Shown here piece by piece: positions 27,592 through 35,382 of a DNA stretch of 64,000 bases. Every line of letters begins with the position of its first letter. Within the stretch, counting starts at the first letter, position 1. Position numbers and translations under genes: made by a program. Below the pieces are notes generated by a model, which was given only the letters and a program-made list of their open reading frames with translations, ran no database searches and had not been told where the DNA came from. Source of the DNA: Pseudomonas sp. MUP55. Lineage in GTDB: Bacteria; Pseudomonadota; Gammaproteobacteria; Pseudomonadales; Pseudomonadaceae. Where the stretch lies: assembly GCF_034043515.1 (NCBI RefSeq), contig NZ_CP138214.1, positions 2,170,001 through 2,234,000 of the forward strand, given 5' to 3'.

Positions 27592-28040
27592 TTAATTTTT
27601 TGACTGCCACTTTAAAAAACGGTCTTCTAGTACGGATTTTATTCTCTTATAGTTGTTTTCATTGTCGGTGACCTTGTCTAGATCATCATATTCGTCGAAG
27701 GTTTCTCCAAAGTCAGTTAGGTAGAAATATTTCCAGCCAGGACGATAGTAGTCTTGCGTAAATGCGTTGCCATTTGGAGTGAAATGCACTGGCAGTAATT
27801 GATCTCCAAGTATTTCTCTTATGTTCTCGAGCTTTGATGAAATTTCCTTGTTGCTGGCAATGGTCAGAGTTAATTCATTATTGTTTAATAGTAGGTCGTG
27901 GGTAGATGCCCACTTTATATAAAAATATGGCAATATTCCGCTGCTTTCACCAGCTTCATTGGAAGTTGGAAAAAAATCAAATGCTTGTACTTCAAGAGTT
28001 TTTTTCCGTCTTCAAGGAATTGCGTTAGTATGTCTTTCAT
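27592..28040 (-). CDS. Candidate immunity protein needing a -1 frameshift
   Basis: ATG 28040 with AGGAA just upstream opens a frame (MKDILTQFLEDGKK) that ends early. At 28005-27999 there is a run of seven A on the minus strand, read as GGA AAA AAA. A -1 slip there joins a second long frame (TLEVQAFDFFPTSNEAGES through LKWQSKN), giving a 149-residue acidic, aromatic-rich protein. Its start overlaps the stop of an orphan toxin tail as ATGA, as toxin-immunity pairs do. The shift may be programmed, a mutation, or a sequencing error. The family is unknown to me. Unlike its neighbours, the gene is AT-rich. Confidence 0.55.
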
Positions 28041-28186
28041 TGCTTTCCTGCCTGCGTGGAGTGGTAGATGCTGGACCAAGGCTCGTCGTTTTTTAAGTTC
28101 CAGTAATTTATCTGATAGTCTAATTCTGTTTTCAGGGCTCCGGAAGGGTCTGTTGTATTTACCAGATTAATTATTTTTGGATGTGC
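28037..28186 (-). pseudogene. Orphan toxin C-terminal tail (second)
   Basis: A 49-codon start-less frame, HPKIINLVNTTDPSGALKTE and onwards to STQAGKQ, ends at TGA 28039-28037. That stop overlaps the ATG of the frameshifted candidate immunity gene. Its 5' end overlaps the 3' end of the previous candidate immunity gene, and a stop codon precedes it. It looks like the last piece of an Rhs/PAAR-type effector whose front was lost. The toxin type is not recognisable. Confidence 0.5.
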
Positions 28187-28512
28187 TCATTCTTTAATTC
28201 ATATCCTGGGTAGTTTAGCAGGCATAGCGCGCTATCGGGATTTTGATGCAAAAGCTTAGGTAGAATTTTGAAAAGGGATTTATAGTAGTGTTCGAAATCA
28301 ATCCCGCCAAGAGTAGTTGTGCATGCCTGCATCACTGAAGAGTCAAAGGGCTTTAAGAAGCTTCTCATTATGGAGTCGACTACTTCGCTGTCGGCAATTG
28401 ATGGCGTTTCATATATGAGTTTGTGAAATTTTTCCTCGGTTACTCTGTTTCTAGGCCCATTTAAAACCTTTGTTATTTCATTGATCCACTGAGCCTTATC
28501 TGTCATTGTCAT
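28171..28512 (-). CDS. Candidate immunity protein, unknown family
   Basis: A 113-residue protein starting at ATG 28512 (MTMTDKAQWINEITKVLNG), with AAGGAGT 5 bases before it. It is predicted mostly helical and cytoplasmic, with no known motif. Its start overlaps the TGA of an orphan toxin tail as ATGA. It is AT-rich compared with the T6SS core genes, as imported toxin-immunity cassettes often are. The immunity role is inferred from position only. Confidence 0.6.
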   Translation of the reverse strand: MTMTDKAQWINEITKVLNGPRNRVTEEKFHKLIYETPSIADSEVVDSIMRSFLKPFDSSVMQACTTTLGGIDFEHYYKSLFKILPKLLHQNPDSALCLLNYPGYELKNEHIQK

Positions 28513-28727
28513 ATGTACTCCTTGCACTTTGCCCATGCGAGCATTTGCGCAATTGCTGCGTCATATTTGTTGCCAAATTTTGATCGTATATCTTCTATGT
28601 CCATCATCTTGGCTGCTAGATATCCGGCTTTTCCTTGTTGTATAAGTTTTTGTTGTATTCTGACATATGCTTTTCCTCTGCTGTCCCAGCTTGCTGTCGC
28701 ATAGAGATCACTCCAGTCTAGCTGGAT
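28509..28727 (-). pseudogene. Orphan toxin C-terminal tail (first)
   Basis: A 72-codon start-less frame (IQLDWSDLYATASWDSRGKA, later SKFGNKYDAAIAQMLAWAKC) ends in a TGA that overlaps the next candidate immunity start. Directly upstream, sequence identical to the PAAR 3' end and the effector start codon (ATGGCA) is joined out of frame, so the tail lost its N-terminal part by recombination at about 28727. The toxin activity cannot be told. Confidence 0.55.
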
Positions 28728-28792
28728 GCCATGCGTTAAGCCCCGTTCATCCAGAACTTGTCGTCATGGCGCACCACCAGCTTGCCTTCAGC
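28727..28792. repeat. 66-bp exact repeat of the PAAR end/effector start junction
   Basis: Identical to 30952-31017, which covers the 3' end of the intact PAAR-like gene and the first bases of the GH-E effector. The repeat ends exactly where the first orphan toxin tail begins, so it marks the recombination joint. Confidence 0.9.
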
Positions 28793-28957
28793 GCGTACGG
28801 TGCTGCTCTTCTCCAGCGGGTAGCACTCGCCGCCGACGGTATTGCTCTTGATGCCGGTGTAGCGGGTGCGGCGAAAGCCGGTGTCACCCTGGGACAGGCT
28901 GACTAGGCCGTGGATGTAGCGCACCGGGGGTGTCCACTTCGAAGGGACGCCCCGCAA
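28736..28957 (-). pseudogene. VgrG/PAAR-like chimeric remnant
   Basis: The frame joins an N-terminal VgrG piece (VRYIHGLVSLSQGDTGFRRT) to the C-terminal half of a DUF4150 PAAR-like protein (GIKSNTVGGECYPL, then VRAEGKLVVRHDDKFWMNGA). The matching intact parts lie in vgrG (about 34420-34500) and the PAAR-like gene (30961-31317). There is no proper start. It is a product of deletion between two T6SS genes. Confidence 0.75.
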
Positions 28958-28996
28958 CTTCGATGCCGTCAGTTTGAAATTGGGTCGCGTCGCGAA

Positions 28997-29431
28997 TCAG
29001 TCGTCAATCAAATGCTGGACCTTCAACTTTTGGAGATAAACTTCACCATCCGGATCGGCTTTAAAAACTGCATCCCCATCTAACATGTAAGCTTTTAGCA
29101 GCGAAGTAATTGCCTCATCATCGAAGCCTAATAGCGTTTGACATTGTCCAATTCTGTAATGAATAAATGAGTTGTCTAGCCCGTCAGGGCCATTGAGTGC
29201 ATTCTTCAAGTTTTCAAGGCTTTTAGAGTACTGTCCAAGTTGGAAAAAAGCATCACCTACTGAGGCAGAAAGCCATGTGGATGCTTCCCAAGATGCTTGC
29301 GGTGTGGGTAGTAAATTTAGTGCTTGTGACCACTTTGAAATTGCCCCTTCAAATGCCGATTCATCATAAAGAGCATTTCCTTCCTCTGATAAGAGGGTGA
29401 TGCTTTCGTAAATTTTGTCAGGTAGATTCAT
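28997..29431 (-). CDS. TPR-like candidate immunity protein
   Basis: A 144-residue, mostly helical protein with TPR-like pairs (FEGAISKWSQALNLLPTPQA, FFQLGQYSKSLENLKNALNG, HYRIGQCQTLLGFDDEAITS). It is the second of two similar-type genes behind the GH-E nuclease effector; its ATG lies one base after the previous stop. It probably protects against this or a former effector, or acts as a chaperone. The role is inferred from position. Confidence 0.65.
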   Translation of the reverse strand: MNLPDKIYESITLLSEEGNALYDESAFEGAISKWSQALNLLPTPQASWEASTWLSASVGDAFFQLGQYSKSLENLKNALNGPDGLDNSFIHYRIGQCQTLLGFDDEAITSLLKAYMLDGDAVFKADPDGEVYLQKLKVQHLIDD

Positions 29432-29432
29432 T

Positions 29433-29870
29433 TCATTTTTTCACATTTCTTTGTGTGAGATAGAAGTTTAGATATTTTTTATCTTCGTCTGTAAAAGGTC
29501 TTTTCCCATATTTTTTATATTGTTTGTCAAAAATCTCATATGCAATAGAGGTTTTTCCTGCATCAAAATAGACCGTGGCCGCAATAAACTCAACGTACTC
29601 GCTAGGCTGTGGAGTGTATAAATCGTGCATCACAGCTATCCAGTTTATAGCTTTTTCGTATTGTTTAGTTTCTTTGAAGAAAGCAACGAGACCTCTGGCG
29701 ATACTTTGAGAGTAGTCAAGTGTTGATTTTGGGGACTGCATAATCCCCCAAGCCCTTAAAAAACAAGACTCGGCTTCACTTAATTGATTTTTTTTCCAGT
29801 ATTCACGTCCTTCTTTTGAAAGAATGCCAATTTTTTCAATCTGCTCTGGCGTCAGGGTGGATTCCATCAT
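29433..29870 (-). CDS. TPR-like protein, likely immunity to the GH-E nuclease
   Basis: A 145-residue helical protein (MMESTLTPEQIEKIGILSKE, then EAESCFLRAWGIMQSPKS and QYEKAINWIAVMHDLYTP). It starts 4 bases after the stop of the GH-E nuclease gene, the usual place for its immunity protein. ATG 29870 follows AGTAGGTG; the frame extends upstream into the effector gene. The TPR-type fold is judged by eye. Confidence 0.68.
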   Translation of the reverse strand: MMESTLTPEQIEKIGILSKEGREYWKKNQLSEAESCFLRAWGIMQSPKSTLDYSQSIARGLVAFFKETKQYEKAINWIAVMHDLYTPQPSEYVEFIAATVYFDAGKTSIAYEIFDKQYKKYGKRPFTDEDKKYLNFYLTQRNVKK

Positions 29871-29874
29871 GCAC

Positions 29875-30957
29875 CTACTTTGTTGGAGGTTTGTAAGTTT
29901 GTCCAAGCTTTGCACCTGCCGACCTATTTATGCTGAAATGGTCTAGTTCATAGTTTTTGCTATCTAGCATCCATTCTCTTACTTCTTTACTCTTTGCTCC
30001 TAGATGTCTACCACTGGTGTTCCACCATCTGACAGCATCTGTTTTGTGAGCCATGTCGGCCTTGCTAAGATCATACCAATTTTTGTCGGAGGCTTGGAAT
30101 TCTGTTTTACCTGTAATTGGGTTCTCACGTAATTTCCCTTCGGCTCGCATTCGGTCTTGGACCTCGCGCCCTGTTTTTGAACTCTTGCCTGGAGTTCGGC
30201 CTAAAAACATCTCCCTTGCAGACTTCTCTCTTGGGGTGGCTTTAAAACCATCATTAGAATTCGATGGAGTATCTAATTCGGGATTGGTCTTCTTTGCCAA
30301 TAGTTCGGCAGCTTCGTCGGTTTTTTTTGCCGATTTGTCAACAACCTCCTTAGCTGCTTTGCCCGAGGCTTCGGCCATCTTCGCACCGTACCGAGTGGCC
30401 TTGCCAGCTGTACCCGCGTAACCAACAAACGGAATCGCCGACAGCAGCGATAGTCCAGCGCCCACATAGTCCCCACGAGCAAGGCTGATAATGCCGCTGG
30501 CAATATCGGCCACTTCCCCGACCACGGGGATCAGGCCCACCACATCCAGGCCAAGCTGGATGCCATCCAGGATCTGCTCGCCGGTGATGCCTTCTTCTTC
30601 GGTTTCGGGCTCTATCGGTGGATTGGCCCTACTCGCCGGCACTTGAGTCGGCGCTGTTTCCCCGACAACCCGCCCAATGGTATTGCCACTCTTGAACGAA
30701 CTGAACGGTGGCAGGGTCGCCAGTTCGGCGCGCAAGTAGCCCTTGCGCATCTCCTCGTATTCCTCCTCCTGCATTTCCTTGCTTTCGTGGATTTCATTGC
30801 CCATGGCGTCTCGCCAGAAGGCATCGATTTGTACGCCACCGTTCTCGCCTTGTTGCAGCAGCATTTCGGCTGGGCCGACGATGCTGTCAGGGGGAGGTTG
30901 GACGGTGACGCTGATCGCGTGCACCCGCACCGGAGCTAGATTGATTGGTTCTGCCAT
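29875..30957 (-). CDS. T6SS effector with C-terminal GH-E family nuclease
   Basis: A 360-residue protein. The N-terminal part (about residues 1-125) is polar. Residues 130-186 form a Gly-rich hydrophobic pre-toxin region (DVVGLIPVVGEVADIASGII, LLSAIPFVGYAGTAGK). The C-terminal ~75 residues carry the HNH/Endonuclease VII-like GH-E signature: DMAHK at 301-305 and YELDHFSINRSAG at 336-348. The expected action is DNA cutting in rival cells. It lies directly behind the DUF2169 adaptor and PAAR-like genes, which should load it on the VgrG spike. Its start joins the PAAR stop by a few bases. Confidence 0.85.
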   Translation of the reverse strand: MAEPINLAPVRVHAISVTVQPPPDSIVGPAEMLLQQGENGGVQIDAFWRDAMGNEIHESKEMQEEEYEEMRKGYLRAELATLPPFSSFKSGNTIGRVVGETAPTQVPASRANPPIEPETEEEGITGEQILDGIQLGLDVVGLIPVVGEVADIASGIISLARGDYVGAGLSLLSAIPFVGYAGTAGKATRYGAKMAEASGKAAKEVVDKSAKKTDEAAELLAKKTNPELDTPSNSNDGFKATPREKSAREMFLGRTPGKSSKTGREVQDRMRAEGKLRENPITGKTEFQASDKNWYDLSKADMAHKTDAVRWWNTSGRHLGAKSKEVREWMLDSKNYELDHFSINRSAGAKLGQTYKPPTK

Positions 30958-30960
30958 GCG

Positions 30961-31317
30961 TTAAGCCCCGTTCATCCAGAACTTGTCGTCATGGCGCACC
31001 ACCAGCTTGCCTTCAGCCCGCACGCTGCTGCTTTTTCCCAACGGATAACATTTGCCGCCCACGGTGTTGCTTTTGACGCCTTTGGCGGCGCCGGCTCCAT
31101 CACCCTTGGTGGTCGGCACCAGGCTCTTATCGAACACCACCACTGGCTTGCCGTTGGCACGTACCGAGTTGGCGACGCCAGTGGCGGATTTCAGTTCGGC
31201 GGTGACGGGGTAGGGCACGGGCGGTATGGCGCTGCCCATTGGGGTCTTACATACGTCGGGGACGATGCTGACGACTTTCCATTTGCCCTGCTGGCGGGCG
31301 ATGACGTTATCGGCCAT
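30961..31317 (-). CDS. PAAR-like (DUF4150) T6SS spike-tip protein
   Basis: A 118-residue DUF4150 protein, which caps the VgrG trimer and links effectors to it. Family features are VPDVCKTPMGSAIPPVPYPV and the C-terminal NTVGGKCYPLGKSSSV and VRHDDKFWMNGA. GGAGG stands before its ATG, just behind the DUF2169 gene stop. A broken copy of its 3' half lies at 28736-28957. Confidence 0.88.
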   Translation of the reverse strand: MADNVIARQQGKWKVVSIVPDVCKTPMGSAIPPVPYPVTAELKSATGVANSVRANGKPVVVFDKSLVPTTKGDGAGAAKGVKSNTVGGKCYPLGKSSSVRAEGKLVVRHDDKFWMNGA

Positions 31318-31318
31318 G

Positions 31319-32668
31319 TCAGAGCGCCTCCCTGGCTGCGCGCTTGATCAGCGGTGCATTCGGATCGGTTTCAAAGCGCGCTTCCAGCACGCGGATGTCC
31401 AGGTCATTGGGCAGGCTGATGCGATGGGTTAAGGCCAATGTCATGGCCTCGGTATCGATGCGCAGGGTGTCGGTGAGCATCGGCAGCGGCAGCATCGCGC
31501 CGTTGCGCAGGCGCATCAGAACAAAGGCGCGATGGCCGGGCAGTTCGACGCATAACGTGCCGTCGGGCGTGAGCGCCGGGTCAGTCAAGTTGAGCAGTTC
31601 AAGGCGAAATGCCGGAGGTGGAAACTCGATCTGCTGATCGGCCGGTGCACCGTTCCAGTAACCAAAGTCAGAATCCGTCGGCAGCCCCGGCCAGCGTTCC
31701 CGCTGCCACGCTTCGTCGTAGGATCCGGCGAGCGGTAAACGAGGCGCCCAGGCGCGGCCCAGGATGCCAAATCCCGCAGGCTGGTTTTTGTAGTTGGCCG
31801 CGATCTGCGCCATGCCGTTGGCATTGAGTTCACCCTCGGGGTGTTTGGCCCGTTCCAGGCGCCACACCGGTTTGTCGATGGGCTCAATCTGTGGCGCAGG
31901 AAGTTCGCGCAACGGCTGGTCCAACTGATAGCCGAGGTCTTCCTCGCGCTTTTCGATCCAGCCCCGACCCAGCGGGTTGCTGTAGCAGACTTCGTTGAGC
32001 AGGTAGGGCGGGGTGTTTGCATCAACCGCATGCTCGGGATTGAGCACCATGCTGCTACCGCCGAAGGCATATTCCCAGCGCAACGGCACCGAGGTGGCCG
32101 GTTGCGGTTCGGTCAATTGCCAACCCCCGAACAAGCTGTGGCGGAAATGCCGAGGGCCAGTGAAATTCAGGTACTTGTCCAGCAAGTAATGGCGTGTCGG
32201 CGCGTTGGCCCGACGCCTAGCAGCCTCTTGGCGGGCGGCTTGCCATGCGGCCAGTTGATATTCGGTCAGCCGTTCGCCGGGGCTCAGCGGCGTCGGCAGC
32301 GGCACGTCAACAGGGGGCAGAGGCGGTACTGGCGCACTGATGCGCAGGCCAGCAGTCCAGTGTGTGGTCGGTTGGCCTTGGGGCGCATAAGCATTGCCGA
32401 CCACGATCACATCACAACGTGGCTTGAACGGCGCCAGGTCGCTTTCTTCGCAAACGCTGCTAGATCCTTCCTCGCCGTAATAGGTGTCGCCGGTGCACAG
32501 TGGCAGCGGATCGTCGTCCAGCACTTCGGCGCGAAACTGCCCCGTATGCCCGTCAATCGAAAGCAGCCGATAACCCACCTTCATGACCAGCACCGGGTAC
32601 TCTTGATCGTCCACGCCCAGCGCGCTGAAACACAACGCATCGAAGGGCGTCAGGTTACGAAATTCCAT
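31319..32668 (-). CDS. DUF2169 T6SS adaptor protein
   Basis: A 449-residue DUF2169 protein, a family found between vgrG and PAAR-effector genes that helps load effectors. Family features are the start NLTPFDALCFSALGVDDQEY and the later FKPRCDVIVVGNAYAP and WEYAFGGSS. It overlaps the frameshifted end of vgrG by 19 bases; with the normal vgrG stop there would be a 9-base gap. Confidence 0.88.
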   Translation of the reverse strand: MEFRNLTPFDALCFSALGVDDQEYPVLVMKVGYRLLSIDGHTGQFRAEVLDDDPLPLCTGDTYYGEEGSSSVCEESDLAPFKPRCDVIVVGNAYAPQGQPTTHWTAGLRISAPVPPLPPVDVPLPTPLSPGERLTEYQLAAWQAARQEAARRRANAPTRHYLLDKYLNFTGPRHFRHSLFGGWQLTEPQPATSVPLRWEYAFGGSSMVLNPEHAVDANTPPYLLNEVCYSNPLGRGWIEKREEDLGYQLDQPLRELPAPQIEPIDKPVWRLERAKHPEGELNANGMAQIAANYKNQPAGFGILGRAWAPRLPLAGSYDEAWQRERWPGLPTDSDFGYWNGAPADQQIEFPPPAFRLELLNLTDPALTPDGTLCVELPGHRAFVLMRLRNGAMLPLPMLTDTLRIDTEAMTLALTHRISLPNDLDIRVLEARFETDPNAPLIKRAAREAL

Positions 32669-34689
32669 GACAGCCCCTCAGTTGATATCCACATCTTTGC
32701 CGTTGATCTGCACCGCGCCGCTGGCGGAGAATCGAAGGTGCGGCCATTGATCAGCACGGTGCCGTCGGATTTCATTACCAGCGTGGATTTGCCCACCGTG
32801 ACCTTGAATTCATCCCCGGCATCGATGCTGAAACGCTTGCCGACCACCACCGACTTGTGGATACCGACCTGCTCGCTCTGGCTCAGGCCTACCGTGGTGT
32901 TCATGGCGGCGCCGACGCTGGTCTGATACGCCGCGCCAATGGTCAGCGCCTTGGCCAGACCGATGGTTTCGGCTTTGGCCAGCTTGATGGTCTCGGCCTT
33001 GTTGCCGCCGATGGTCACGCTACGGTTGGCACCGATGCTGATGGTTTCGTTCTGGCCGACGTCTTCGGTGCGGTGGTCGCCGATGGACACGGTTTCGTTG
33101 TGTTCCACCCGTTCTTTGCGGTCATTGCCGACGAAGATGCCGTTGTTGTTTTTGATATGAACGTTCTTGTCTTTCTCGGCATGGATAAACACCTCCTCCT
33201 GGCCCAGCTCATCTTCAAAGCGCAGCTCATTGAAGCCTGAGCCCTTATGAGTACGGCTCTTGATGGTCATCCGCGTCTTGTGCTTGGGCAGCTCGTAGGG
33301 CGGCAGGTTGGTCTCGCGGTAGGTGCGGCCCGTGGCAATAGGCTGATCAGGGTCGCCGTCCAAAAAACTGATGATCAGTTCCTGATTTATCCGCGGCACC
33401 GCCATGGCGCCCCAGGTCGCCCCGGCCCAACCCTGAGCCACACGAATCCAGCACGAACTCTGATCGTTGTTTTTATCCGAGCGGTCCCATGGGAACTGCA
33501 CCTTGACTCGGCCCCATTCATCGCAATAAATCTCTTCCCCTGGCGGCCCGACCACCGTGGCGATCTGCGGGCCGTCGATGCAGGGCTTGTCGCGCAGTGG
33601 AGCCTTCCACTCGGAGGTCCAGCGGATGGCGCTGGCTTTCAAGGTGTAAGAGGTACCGAGGCCACTGCCGAACGATTCCTCCTGTAGGCTGGTGTGTTGC
33701 TTGCCTTCGTGCTTGATGGCTATGGTGCGCCAGCGGTCATTGAAGTCTTCACGGGGATGTTCGTTCAGGTCGAACGCCAACCCCGGTTGCAGACGTTCAT
33801 CGTCGCCTTCCAGCTGGGCCAGCTTGGCGTCGTTGCGCAGCGCAGCGAGGCGGGTCTTGGTGAAGGGCTTGCCGGCGATATCACGCTTGTAGCGGCCAGG
33901 GTAGTCGTAGCGTTCGTAGTCCTTGTGCTGGTTATTCAAGTCCTGGTCGCCGGTGGCGGTGTGCTGCTGGTTGTAGCGCGGGTGGGTGAAGGTGTAGTCG
34001 CGCTGTACCTGGCGCGCAGTACGCACCTGTTCGGTGTAGTGGAAGCGGTTCAACGCCGGCTCTTTGGAATCACCGCCACTCATGGGTTGGTAGATCACCG
34101 GGCAATCGGTGTGGGTGCCGATGGTGCCCAAGCCGCCGACGCGGTCGGTGAAGACCAGGGTGTGGCCGTCGGCGCGGTGTTCGAAGGTGTAGAGCAGGCC
34201 TTCTTCGGCGGCGAGGCGAGCGATGAAGTCGAGGTCGGTTTCGCCGGCTTGTACGCAGTACTCGCGGGGTTGGTGTTCGAAGCAGATTTCGCTGCGCAGG
34301 TCGGTCAGCTTCTGCTCGGCCAGGATGCTGGTGATGATGTCGGGTACGTTCTGGCCCTGGAAAATCCGCCAGTTTGAACGTAGGTCGAAACGCTTCAGGG
34401 TCGGCTCGACCACGGCGGTGTAGCGGGTACGGCGAAAGCCGGTGTTGCCCTGTTGGAACAGGCTGACCAAACCGTGGACGTAACGCACCGGGGTGTCATT
34501 GCGCCAGATGGTGAACACTGCCGCCAGGTCGAGCATGCGGTAGAAGTCGATGGCCGGGTGGTGGCTGACCAGCTCCAGTTCAAGTTTGAACGGTTGAGAG
34601 AGGCCTTCTTCGAGGGTGAACGAAACCACCTCGAAGGGATCGCCCCGCAGCGGTTCGAAGGTGTAGCGCAAATCGCTTTGGCGAGGCAT
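32650..34689 (-). CDS. vgrG: VgrG spike protein with a frameshifted C-terminus
   Basis: A 679-residue T6SS spike (TssI). It has the gp27-like head (FTLEEGLSQPFKLELELVSH, RYTAVVEPTLKRFDLRSNWR), the gp5 OB domain (TVVGPPGEEIYCDEWGRVKV) and a beta-helix needle with repeated SIG/AET motifs. AAGGAGG stands before the ATG. Near 32728-32732 one T seems missing from the phrase encoding TFDFSASG, so the last ~20 residues are changed and the frame ends at 32650 instead of 32678. Restoring one base gives the usual VgrG ending. Function is probably little affected. Confidence 0.9.
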   Translation of the reverse strand: MPRQSDLRYTFEPLRGDPFEVVSFTLEEGLSQPFKLELELVSHHPAIDFYRMLDLAAVFTIWRNDTPVRYVHGLVSLFQQGNTGFRRTRYTAVVEPTLKRFDLRSNWRIFQGQNVPDIITSILAEQKLTDLRSEICFEHQPREYCVQAGETDLDFIARLAAEEGLLYTFEHRADGHTLVFTDRVGGLGTIGTHTDCPVIYQPMSGGDSKEPALNRFHYTEQVRTARQVQRDYTFTHPRYNQQHTATGDQDLNNQHKDYERYDYPGRYKRDIAGKPFTKTRLAALRNDAKLAQLEGDDERLQPGLAFDLNEHPREDFNDRWRTIAIKHEGKQHTSLQEESFGSGLGTSYTLKASAIRWTSEWKAPLRDKPCIDGPQIATVVGPPGEEIYCDEWGRVKVQFPWDRSDKNNDQSSCWIRVAQGWAGATWGAMAVPRINQELIISFLDGDPDQPIATGRTYRETNLPPYELPKHKTRMTIKSRTHKGSGFNELRFEDELGQEEVFIHAEKDKNVHIKNNNGIFVGNDRKERVEHNETVSIGDHRTEDVGQNETISIGANRSVTIGGNKAETIKLAKAETIGLAKALTIGAAYQTSVGAAMNTTVGLSQSEQVGIHKSVVVGKRFSIDAGDEFKVTVGKSTLVMKSDGTVLINGRTFDSPPAARCRSTAKMWISTEGLSWNFVT

Positions 34690-34724
34690 GAAACCTCCTT
34701 GATGTGCGTCCAGGTCAGTGAGTA

Positions 34725-34754
34725 TTCCGCCGCGCAGCGGCCCGTGCGGCGGAA
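34725..34754 (-). promoter_or_regulatory. Inverted repeat between hcp and vgrG
   Basis: TTCCGCCGC (34725-34733) and GCGGCGGAA (34746-34754) form a 9-bp stem with a 12-base loop and no U-run. Such a hairpin after hcp could give partial termination or 3' end protection, making hcp mRNA more abundant than vgrG mRNA. Confidence 0.5.
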
Positions 34755-34766
34755 CGTGCCGGTTGC

Positions 34767-35279
34767 TTAAGCTGGCTTGCGCCAGTCATCCGAGGCCTCG
34801 GTGCCGGCCACCACGTGGGTCCAGCTGACCTTGCGATAGGCCAGGCTGGTCTTGATCAGCTGGGTGTAGTTTTCGTTGCTACTGTTTTGTGCATGAGGCA
34901 GCACGGTGTGGATCGCCACGACGGTGGCGTCTTCCAGTTTTGTGGTGAAGAAGTGCTCTTGCTTGCCGTCTCCCGAGGTACGGAACCACTTCACTTCAAC
35001 GGTCGGCAGCATTTCGCCGGTGGCCAGGGCCTGGTAGAGCATGGGTGAGGCTTTGCTCAGGGCGCTGGTGAAGGTCAGCGGTTTATGCACGCGCTGGCCG
35101 GCGGGCTGGCCGCTTTGCGGGTCGGTAGGTGTGGTGATCTGATGGTCGATTTCCTGTGCGAGGATTTCATCCTCGTGGCCCTCCACATAAACGTTGCCCA
35201 CCGAATCCGCAGTGAACGCGCCTTTGGTGATATGCCCCTGGTTTTTGCCGTGGATGCTGATGTACGCGGGTGTTGGCAT
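34767..35279 (-). CDS. hcp: Hcp tube protein
   Basis: A 170-residue Hcp (TssD), forming the hexameric ring tube pushed out by the contracting sheath. The start MPTPAYISIHGKNQGHITKG and later QRVHKPLTFTSALSKASP are typical of the family. An AAGGAG ribosome site precedes the ATG. It lies between tssL and vgrG; the 103 bases upstream may contain its own promoter. Confidence 0.95.
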   Translation of the reverse strand: MPTPAYISIHGKNQGHITKGAFTADSVGNVYVEGHEDEILAQEIDHQITTPTDPQSGQPAGQRVHKPLTFTSALSKASPMLYQALATGEMLPTVEVKWFRTSGDGKQEHFFTTKLEDATVVAIHTVLPHAQNSSNENYTQLIKTSLAYRKVSWTHVVAGTEASDDWRKPA

Positions 35280-35382
35280 GACAAGCTCCTTGTCGCGATG
35301 GTTGAGCGACCACGCGGTCGCGGTGTATGGCCCAAACGGCCATGGCTTTGCAGGCGCTCGGGATGAGCGCGCTGAAATTCGG

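Noticed and set aside
27428..27610. 60-codon minus-strand frame between the Rhs remnant and the frameshifted immunity gene
   Set aside because: No start signal and no similarity; it begins inside the neighbouring gene end.
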